Part shown: positions 1 to 5,386 of the stretch, one piece after another
Numbering within the stretch: position 1 is the first letter of the stretch
Layout of the letters: every line of letters begins with the position of its first letter
Source: Candidatus Aminicenantota bacterium
GTDB taxonomy: Bacteria; Acidobacteriota; Aminicenantia; Aminicenantales; Aminicenantaceae
Assembly (NCBI GenBank): GCA_023135995.1
Contig: JAGLRY010000094.1
Span: 1-5,386, forward strand
Direction of reading: 5' to 3'
Length of the DNA stretch: 5,386 bases
Notes under the pieces: generated by a model
The model's database searches: none
The model's input: only the letters and a program-made list of their open reading frames with translations
What the model was told of the DNA's origin: nothing
Translations under genes and position numbers: made by a program

Positions 1-158
1 GACAGATTGAACCAATACTGGACAACATAGTCGGGTATTGCGTTGAAGAATAAAAGGGCAAGCAGCGCCCAGATCCAGAAGGAAAAGGACTTCCATAACA
101 CTCGAGGCGATGGGATGTAGGGTAGAAGCCGAGGGGATGAGTTTATAATCTCACTCAT
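1..158 (-). CDS. UPF0182 family membrane protein, second paralogue (N-terminal fragment, runs off the left edge)
   Basis: Only the first 52 codons are in the window. The frame starts with ATG at 158-156, overlaps the end of the preceding gene by 8 nt (ATGAGTGA) and stays open to position 1. After a short polar leader, residues 12-52 align without gaps to the N-terminus of the intact UPF0182 protein encoded at 1389-4292. I count 16 identities in 41 positions by hand, including the shared pattern I-P-x-P, W, SFW, A-[IV]-P and YWF. Residues about 22-46 form the first membrane helix. UPF0182 proteins are about 900-1000 residues with several N-terminal membrane helices and a large extracytoplasmic domain, so roughly 95% of this gene lies outside the window. 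There is no well-spaced Shine-Dalgarno sequence, so translation is probably coupled to the upstream gene through the overlap. The molecular function of the family is not known. The family call rests on homology to the neighbour over a short stretch. Confidence 0.8.
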   Translation of the reverse strand, partial: MSEIINSSPRLLPYIPSPRVLWKSFSFWIWALLALLFFNAIPDYVVQYWFNL

Positions 159-1392
159 TACTTCCACTACCTGTACGAGAAACATCTGCCACCCCAGGAA
201 TAGATGTCTGAATGGTCCCCTCGCGGATGCGGGCCGCAGACATATCGACGAAATTCCGCCATGTTTCCAGAATGCTGGGAGTTTTATACAGATATGCAGC
301 CACCACGAAAAAGACAAATGTCAAAGTGTTAATGAGAAGTGAATCGAGCAGAGTGACAGTTGTGGCACTGAGATAACCTTCCCCAAAGATCCGAAACATA
401 AAAACAGAGATCAACTCGTAAACACCAAAACTGGCGAACGTGTAGGGAATGATCCTGGCAATATTGGCTACAGCGATCACGATGGCGAAATGTACAAATG
501 CCAGGTCCTTCATCAGAATATAGTCATCCATAGGGGAGGAGAAGGCCTGCTTGATGCACCAGTAGCCCACGATCTCGATGGCGAGTGTAAGGGTAGAGAG
601 CATAGTCAGGCCTGCCAGTAACTTGGGGTCCTGACGAATTTCTTTGACAGCCTGAACCAATGCCTTGCCATTAAATGCATCCCAGATTCGGGCGGGAAGG
701 TTATAACGTTTGATCTCCCGGTTCGATAAACCTAAAGGGCGCGTCAAAGTGACCACTGCAGCGAAAATCAGAACGGTCCAGAGGAAAGGTTCGACCGCTC
801 CTTTCCACCCAAGGTAGATAAATCCTGCTCCGAGAATAGAAGTAATTCCGATGACTTCAAAGATGCGGTTGTAGTAAACCACCTTAGTGGCTGCCTTTTC
901 TGAAGCACCGTTTTGCTTTAAAGCTTGGGCTGTCCCCAGATCCCCAGGCCCAAAGGGGAAAAAGAGGTTGATCCCACGTCCGAAAAAATAGGTGGAAACC
1001 TGGCCATTAACTGAAGTCGGAATTTTGTAGTGGCTGCAAAGGAGGCGCTGCCTGATCCCTCTCAAAAACAGGGCGATGGTCACAAGCATAATCGCTAATA
1101 GGAAGGGTGCCCATCCGAACTTGCGGTTCGATACCCCGACAAGATCCAGATCGACCTTGAGCAGTCCTTTCCCAACGTCAGCAACCTTGACTACGCTTAG
1201 GTCTGCAAGTTCATCTAGAATACGGAAATTTGCGAACATCTCCAGGACGCCTTTCTGGAAGGCCACAGCATCCCAAGGTGAAGGGCCTTCGGCATCGGGT
1301 AAAAGGATTAGAAAGATGAAAAGCATAAGAACTATGGCAAGGACATATCCCCACCCCACAGAAGCTGACAAAGACCCGCGCATATCGCTCAT
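151..1392 (-). CDS. Flippase-like / lysylphosphatidylglycerol synthase TM-domain family membrane protein
   Basis: This is a polytopic inner-membrane protein of 413 residues. Apparent membrane helices lie near residues 13-32, 94-112, 179-195, 203-218, 258-280, 297-317, 321-336 and 344-369. Two stretches match the hallmarks of the LPG-synthase TM / AglD-like family. The first is a central R-x-x-N-x-F-F-P-F-G-P-G-D-L-G block at 139-153, followed by a conserved Y-N-R-I-x-E-V-I-G at 174-182. The second is a C-terminal R-I-I-P-x-x-x-x-S-F-G-V-Y-E block at 313-326, corresponding to the family's P-x-x-x-G-G-x-G-x-R-E signature, though with SFGVYE instead of GGLGVRE. Members lacking an aminoacyl-transferase domain, like this one, are generally suspected of moving or handling lipids or glycolipids; that role is not demonstrated here. 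About 60 residues (33-93) lie between the first two helices, which looks long for the family. The start is firm: AAAGGAGG sits 4 nt upstream, and the ATG overlaps the UPF0182 stop as ATGA. Confidence 0.75.
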   Translation of the reverse strand: MSDMRGSLSASVGWGYVLAIVLMLFIFLILLPDAEGPSPWDAVAFQKGVLEMFANFRILDELADLSVVKVADVGKGLLKVDLDLVGVSNRKFGWAPFLLAIMLVTIALFLRGIRQRLLCSHYKIPTSVNGQVSTYFFGRGINLFFPFGPGDLGTAQALKQNGASEKAATKVVYYNRIFEVIGITSILGAGFIYLGWKGAVEPFLWTVLIFAAVVTLTRPLGLSNREIKRYNLPARIWDAFNGKALVQAVKEIRQDPKLLAGLTMLSTLTLAIEIVGYWCIKQAFSSPMDDYILMKDLAFVHFAIVIAVANIARIIPYTFASFGVYELISVFMFRIFGEGYLSATTVTLLDSLLINTLTFVFFVVAAYLYKTPSILETWRNFVDMSAARIREGTIQTSIPGVADVSRTGSGSNE

Positions 1393-4292
1393 TTTTCCTC
1401 CTTTCGTTGTCGATGCTGTTTAAAAGGAACTCCTTGTGCCTTCTTTTTTGCTGCAGGGGGCAATTCATTGAACCAGGGTAGCTCATTGAGTTTGTGTTCT
1501 TCTGATTCACTTATATCCAAAAATCCGATGGCTTCCTGGAGGGAGACAGACATGGTTGTGCGACCCCGATATACAACAGAATATAGTTTGATCTGTGGCA
1601 ATCGGTTTTGTAGAGAGACGATCCAAAGCGGTTCGACATATATTAAATCTCCTGCGACGGGAAGCAGAATGGTGTGTCCCCGGATCACTTCCGATCCATG
1701 CCTGACCCAAAGAGTGATCTGTTGGTTGACCTGGGCATCATTATCGATACTGGTATCCGCCTGTTCCGGCCCTGCGATAAACACGCCCTGTGGAACCCGG
1801 AAATTGAAAAGATTGCCATAGTGCCCCGGATCTTGTTGGACCATCACCAGGGATCGTAGATTTCGTGCCCCTTCCGGTGTGTAAGGCATCATCATCACAA
1901 ACTGAAGCTCGCCGGGTGGACCGATATCAGCGCCAGGAGGAAGGTCAGCCGGATCTAAAAGAAGGTTATATCCTTCGTAGGAGAAGGTCATCTGATCGCC
2001 CGTGCCGAATTCTGTGAGCCCAGCCCCTAAAGAGCCAAGCACTTCATCGGCATCGTCCCAAAGATCCTCTACATTGTAGAACTCAATGGGATGTTGCTGG
2101 TGATAACGCTTGTAGATATCGTCGAATTGTATATGGAACCATTGGAGAGGATAGGTCAACTGTGCTTCCACAGCCTCGGGCATAGCAGACCTCGGTTCGA
2201 AGAGATCGGGATAAACTCTGTCCCAAGCCTTGATTATTGGATCGTCTGAGATCTTATAGAAGTGTACTTTACCCGTATATGCATCCATACAGATCTTTAC
2301 GGAGTCTTCTGCATAATTGATGATCCTTTCTGGATATTTTTCTACCGCCCGTTCGTCTGCTTTATCCCCCAAGACCTCGCGGAAAGAGTAGGGATAGTGT
2401 TGTGTGCTTGTGAGGGCATTTACCATCCACACAATTTTTTTGTCGGCTATGAAGGCAAAGGGATTCGTGTCCAGGAACAGGAAAGAAGCAATCTGCCGGA
2501 TCCTCTGCATAGGCGTGCGGTATATATGTACCTGCGTCCGTTCATGATCGATGAAACGGGAAAAGAGAAATTCTTTGATATCCCGTGTGTCCAAGGCGAA
2601 GATCAGGCGCTTAAAAAAGGAGTTGAGCGGTATGCCCAACTGTTCTTCGGGTTGATGGACATTTTCCCGACGGGATTGTGGTGTGGCGTGATCGAACTCC
2701 TTGAGATAACGAATGTCGGTAAGGATATAATCGTCTTTGGTTCCCTCTCCGAAATAGATCCTCGGCTCGCTCTCAAAGGATGAATGCGTAGCAACCGGCG
2801 GCACACTGTGCAGAACGTAAAGGGGACCTCCTTCCGGATTCACCTGGTTGACTGGGCTCATTACCAATCCAAATCCATGGGTGTACATAAGAGCAGAGCT
2901 TCCCCAATGTCTCAGCCAGGCTCTGGGACCGCGCAAACCACGTGAGGGAAGTTCACGGGCAGCGCTGGCATACATGCGTTTTTCACCGTCGATGGTATAA
3001 CGCACGCCATCCACAGAGATAAATTTGTAGTAGGGACGCAGCTGCTGTTCCTGCTCATACAGCTCCAACACGGGGCCATAGACAAATGTACTGCCGGCCG
3101 CCTCAAGTCTCTGGAAGTGCTGAATGTCAGGAGGCTCTTCCAGGTAGCTCACCCATGTGGGCAGGATGGGAGCATTTTGGACGGTTTTACTCGCCAAGAT
3201 AGAGCTGGTAGGAATTGGATCTTGGGGGGGGCTCCAGTCTACTGTTTTGACTTTATCGAGACGGTATCCTTTTAGAGTTGTGGCAATATGGCGCTGGATA
3301 TAGGGGATTTGAATCGAGGGCTCATTGGGGGCAACAACCAAATGATCCTTGAAGACTACACCGATAAAAAAAGTGAGATCGATAGCAAGCAGTGTGACCA
3401 ATATCCTGACCGGAGTCCGAAGCGAGAAGCTCCATCGATGAGAGTCGTTATTCTCAGCTGTTTCAGGAGGTTTCACTGTCTGTGAGGATTTCATCAATCG
3501 GTAAAGAGTGATGCCGACCGTAACCAAAATACCCAATTCCAACAAGACAGAAAGATTGATCATATTCAGGGTGGAGAACACACCTTCCACATCTAAATAC
3601 TCTGCACCTAGGCGGACGCCTGATTTGCTATTATCTTTAAACAGCAGGCCATAGCGGCTGAAATATGTTCTTGCCGTCAGTGACAAACCCAGGATCAATA
3701 GATACACATTCAGAGGATTGGTGATCATGTAGCTGAATTTTTGCCCAAGAGGGGCTTCCCGGGACCAGAGAAAGTCCTGCGAGCGGAGCTGGTTATAGCG
3801 GGCTATAAACGCAGCCGCCGCTCCCGTGACGGCCAATACCGTCAATAAAGTGAGAGTGATCCGAATTGCAGGCAAAGAAAACACATAGAAGCTGATGTCA
3901 TTTCCAAAAACCGGGTCCTGTTCACCAAAAGAGACGGCATGAAAAGCCAGAAGATACTTTTGGTATGAGAATGAAAGCAACCATCCAGCGAAGATACCGA
4001 TCCAGAGTCCAATTTGGATCGATCCTCTGCGCAGCGAATGGGTCGTGGCCAAGAGTCGGAAGGGGAGGTAGATGACAAGTGTGAAGAAAACGAAACAAAC
4101 GACAAACAGAATCATATGTATGGAGAAGTTTGTCCAAAACACATTCTGTAGGCCAAGATTTTTCAGAAACCAATAGTTGACAATTATCTTAGGGACAGCC
4201 TGCAGTATGAGGAGAAGATAGGTCAGGTTGACCCAGAAGGAGAGGGTTCGCCATATTTGGGCAGGGCGAGGAATGACGGGGAAATAATTCAT
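1389..4292 (-). CDS. UPF0182 (COG1615) family membrane protein, complete
   Basis: This is a full-length member of the uncharacterised UPF0182 family, 967 residues from the chosen ATG. Seven likely membrane helices lie near residues 15-37, 55-80, 92-110, 139-165, 192-208, 245-265 and 296-314. A soluble domain of about 640 residues follows, which an odd helix number would place outside the cytoplasm if the N-terminus is inside. Family-typical blocks are easy to see: DPVFGNDISFYVFSLP (126-141), IPYIQRHIATT (329-339), YTHGFGLVMSPVN (470-482), RIYFGE (511-516), HYPYS (632-636), SVKICMDAYTGKVHFY (664-679), DDPIIKAW (683-690), FYNVEDLWD (738-746) and YVEPLW (885-890). The C-terminus is a lysine/arginine-rich tail. 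An upstream in-frame GTG at 4310 would add six residues, but the ATG at 4292 has GAGAGG spaced 6 nt away and is preferred. The stop overlaps the next start by 4 nt, so the two genes are translationally coupled. Biochemical function is unknown. Confidence 0.93.
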   Translation of the reverse strand: MNYFPVIPRPAQIWRTLSFWVNLTYLLLILQAVPKIIVNYWFLKNLGLQNVFWTNFSIHMILFVVCFVFFTLVIYLPFRLLATTHSLRRGSIQIGLWIGIFAGWLLSFSYQKYLLAFHAVSFGEQDPVFGNDISFYVFSLPAIRITLTLLTVLAVTGAAAAFIARYNQLRSQDFLWSREAPLGQKFSYMITNPLNVYLLILGLSLTARTYFSRYGLLFKDNSKSGVRLGAEYLDVEGVFSTLNMINLSVLLELGILVTVGITLYRLMKSSQTVKPPETAENNDSHRWSFSLRTPVRILVTLLAIDLTFFIGVVFKDHLVVAPNEPSIQIPYIQRHIATTLKGYRLDKVKTVDWSPPQDPIPTSSILASKTVQNAPILPTWVSYLEEPPDIQHFQRLEAAGSTFVYGPVLELYEQEQQLRPYYKFISVDGVRYTIDGEKRMYASAARELPSRGLRGPRAWLRHWGSSALMYTHGFGLVMSPVNQVNPEGGPLYVLHSVPPVATHSSFESEPRIYFGEGTKDDYILTDIRYLKEFDHATPQSRRENVHQPEEQLGIPLNSFFKRLIFALDTRDIKEFLFSRFIDHERTQVHIYRTPMQRIRQIASFLFLDTNPFAFIADKKIVWMVNALTSTQHYPYSFREVLGDKADERAVEKYPERIINYAEDSVKICMDAYTGKVHFYKISDDPIIKAWDRVYPDLFEPRSAMPEAVEAQLTYPLQWFHIQFDDIYKRYHQQHPIEFYNVEDLWDDADEVLGSLGAGLTEFGTGDQMTFSYEGYNLLLDPADLPPGADIGPPGELQFVMMMPYTPEGARNLRSLVMVQQDPGHYGNLFNFRVPQGVFIAGPEQADTSIDNDAQVNQQITLWVRHGSEVIRGHTILLPVAGDLIYVEPLWIVSLQNRLPQIKLYSVVYRGRTTMSVSLQEAIGFLDISESEEHKLNELPWFNELPPAAKKKAQGVPFKQHRQRKEEK
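1397..1404 (-). promoter_or_regulatory. Strong ribosome binding site of the flippase-like gene
   Basis: The minus strand reads AAAGGAGG, a near-perfect anti-16S match, ending 4 nt before the ATG at 1392-1390. It lies inside the last codons of the UPF0182 gene (the KEEK tail). It fixes the start of the downstream gene and supports independent initiation in addition to coupling through the ATGA overlap. Confidence 0.85.
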
Positions 4293-4298
4293 GTATTT

Positions 4299-4304
4299 CC
4301 TCTC
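4299..4304 (-). promoter_or_regulatory. Ribosome binding site that decides the UPF0182 start
   Basis: The minus strand reads GAGAGG, followed by 6 nt and then ATG at 4292-4290. The alternative GTG at 4310 has no comparable purine tract upstream, and using it would place this Shine-Dalgarno sequence inside the coding region. This is why the CDS is called from 4292. Confidence 0.7.
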
Positions 4305-4309
4305 TTCCA

Positions 4310-4336
4310 CTTGGGCCTAAATATTTGCTGCCCAAG
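4310..4336. repeat. Perfect 7-bp inverted repeat upstream of the UPF0182 gene (operator or leader hairpin candidate)
   Basis: The arms cttgggc (4310-4316) and gcccaag (4330-4336) are exact reverse complements separated by 13 nt. The spacer contains the self-complementary octamer aaatattt (4319-4326), centred within half a base of the centre of the outer arms. It lies within the 109-bp gap between the two CDSs, just upstream of the ribosome binding site. No T-tract follows on either strand, so it does not look like an intrinsic terminator. A protein-binding dyad or an mRNA leader hairpin are both possible. Confidence 0.5.
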
Positions 4337-4401
4337 AATAATGTAGACTTAGCTGCTGGATTAAATTCGGATATACTATTTATGTTCGATTCGCTATGTC
4401 C

Positions 4402-5386
4402 TCACTTATCTTTGTTCGTTTCAATGTAATTCAGCTCGATGGAGAAACCTCTTGATGATGCGGAGATTTCATAGGTAGCCAGTTCCTTCACCTTGAACTC
4501 ATTTTCGCCCAGCTTAAAGGCTCCCTTTTCCAGGATCTCGGTCCCCATCCGTTTCAGGAGGGCGCCCACTTTTTTCATGGGTTCATCGAAGAGCTCTTTG
4601 GAATATCTGGGTCCAGCCATACGTGCTTGAGGGGCTGCGGGACCAAACTGCATAGCGAAACGGATGCGATTGCTGTTGCCTTCTGTGGCAACCAGATGCG
4701 ATATCCCGAACTGGATCATATCGCCAGCAGGAAGACTTGTTTCACCGATACTCACGCGGCCTTCTTTCAAGTCAGCACTCAGCTGTTCAAACAGCTTGAC
4801 CACGGCTTCTTTGTCGACATCCATACTCTCTTTTATAGCGAGTTCTTTCACCCAGCCGCGTTGTTCCGCTTCAACATTATCCTGTTCGTCTTGAGGAACG
4901 GGAAATCTTTGTTCCCCAAAAACGACATCGAAGGAATACATGTAAGGCATGCTCCGTCCTCTTCCTTTTCCTCTGACGGTTTCTGTCATCCTTTGAGTAA
5001 CCACGATTCTGCCCTCAAGGCTCACACTGTGCTCGTCTATGACAAAGATATCTTTGCTTGCAAGAGTCTTGCCTATTTTGGCCAAAACTTCTGCAGCATC
5101 TGCCGCAGTTGCAGGCCTGCCGCCGGATACATCATAGGCGACATAGGTATTCCCTCGTGGTGGACGCTCCCTTGTTCCGATTTCGATCTGGAGTGAAGTG
5201 CCGCCGCGCATGCTTCTGGCTCCCCATTCGAGAGAGCCTTGGCCTTTTAGGGCAAAGGTTTTTTTGCCTGCAGTGAATTCGCCCTTCTCTTGTATCTCCT
5301 TGCCCAGGCGTTCGAGAAGTTTCCCCACTTCAGCCATTGAGATGTTATCCGTTTCCATTCCCCAGGACGGTTCAGGAGTCTGAGCC
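4402..5386 (-). CDS. Protein with four tandem amphi-Trp-like repeats (probably 5'-partial, open at the right edge)
   Basis: The visible protein is soluble, with no signal peptide or membrane helix in view. It contains four copies of a unit of about 55-65 residues. Counted from the ATG at 5358, they are at residues 8-62, 85-148, 182-239 and 259-313. Each copy has an amphipathic helix of the pattern [VA]xxL[LF]xx[LMI]xxx[LI]xxK, then short strands and turns around a K/E-G/D boundary, then a closing amphipathic strand (for example LQIEIG, RIRFAMQFG, FSIELNY). Copies 1 and 4 share 12 of 19 residues over the helix. The layout resembles the amphi-Trp domain, usually seen singly in small proteins, but the characteristic Trp at the end of the last strand is missing in all copies. 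The function of that domain is unknown. The ATG at 5358 has only GGGGA directly abutting it, and the frame remains open through a Pro-rich stretch to the edge, so the gene probably begins further upstream. If 5358 is the start, the protein has 318 residues. Confidence 0.72.
   Translation of the reverse strand, partial: AQTPEPSWGMETDNISMAEVGKLLERLGKEIQEKGEFTAGKKTFALKGQGSLEWGARSMRGGTSLQIEIGTRERPPRGNTYVAYDVSGGRPATAADAAEVLAKIGKTLASKDIFVIDEHSVSLEGRIVVTQRMTETVRGKGRGRSMPYMYSFDVVFGEQRFPVPQDEQDNVEAEQRGWVKELAIKESMDVDKEAVVKLFEQLSADLKEGRVSIGETSLPAGDMIQFGISHLVATEGNSNRIRFAMQFGPAAPQARMAGPRYSKELFDEPMKKVGALLKRMGTEILEKGAFKLGENEFKVKELATYEISASSRGFSIELNYIETNKDK

Noticed and set aside
151..1392. Assignment as a full lysylphosphatidylglycerol synthase (MprF)
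   Set aside because: The protein is 413 residues and is all membrane domain plus a short tail. The cytosolic aminoacyl-transferase domain required for that activity is absent, so only the family-level name is justified.
2262..2783. 173-codon open frame on the plus strand
   Set aside because: It lies entirely antisense to the UPF0182 gene, whose protein shows family motifs across this region. The plus-strand product has no recognisable domain and no sensible start context.
4293..4310. GTG at 4310 as the UPF0182 start
   Set aside because: It is in frame and adds six residues, but it lacks a ribosome binding site and would bury the good GAGAGG site that serves the ATG at 4292.
4293..4401. Possible sigma70 promoter or intrinsic terminator in the gap between the repeat protein and the UPF0182 gene
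   Set aside because: TAGTAT- and CATTAT-like hexamers occur on the minus strand but without a TTGACA-like partner at 16-18 bp. The only clear dyad has no following T-run. Neither a promoter nor a terminator can be supported.
4627..5196. 189-codon open frame on the plus strand
   Set aside because: It is antisense to the repeat protein. The minus-strand frame has internal repeat structure that explains the sequence, and the plus-strand product is Cys/Phe/Ser-rich with no domain.

Overview
The window is a compact, all-minus-strand stretch of a bacterial-looking chromosome. Base composition is moderate, with no obvious GC skew to either extreme. Genes are tightly packed, with 4-nt and 8-nt stop/start overlaps and Shine-Dalgarno sequences of the GGAGG type. 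No rRNA, tRNA, CRISPR array, transposase or phage gene is visible. Lineage cannot be fixed from the sequence: UPF0182 proteins and flippase-like (LPG-synthase TM) proteins occur in many bacterial phyla and some archaea. The strong Shine-Dalgarno sites favour a bacterium.

Reading in the direction of transcription (from high to low coordinates), the first gene (4402 to the right edge) encodes a soluble protein. It is built from four tandem copies of a small helix-plus-beta-strands unit that resembles the amphi-Trp domain. Its reading frame stays open to the window edge and its apparent start has no properly spaced ribosome binding site, so the true N-terminus probably lies outside. A gap of about 110 bp follows (4293-4401). 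It carries a perfect 7-bp inverted repeat just upstream of the next gene and no convincing terminator or sigma70 promoter.

The second gene (1389-4292) is a full-length UPF0182/COG1615 membrane protein of 967 residues: seven predicted membrane helices followed by a very large extracytoplasmic domain. It overlaps by ATGA with the third gene (151-1392), a polytopic membrane protein with the hallmark motifs of the lysylphosphatidylglycerol-synthase TM / flippase-like family but no aminoacyl-transferase domain. That gene in turn overlaps by 8 nt with a fourth reading frame (1-158), cut off by the left edge. Its 52 visible residues align with the N-terminus of the intact UPF0182 protein, so it is the start of a second UPF0182 paralogue.

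The most notable content is therefore an overlapping three-gene membrane cassette, UPF0182 - flippase-like - UPF0182. It suggests that two diverged UPF0182 proteins and a lipid-handling type membrane protein are made together and may act as one envelope complex. The function of UPF0182 is unknown and that last step is inference.
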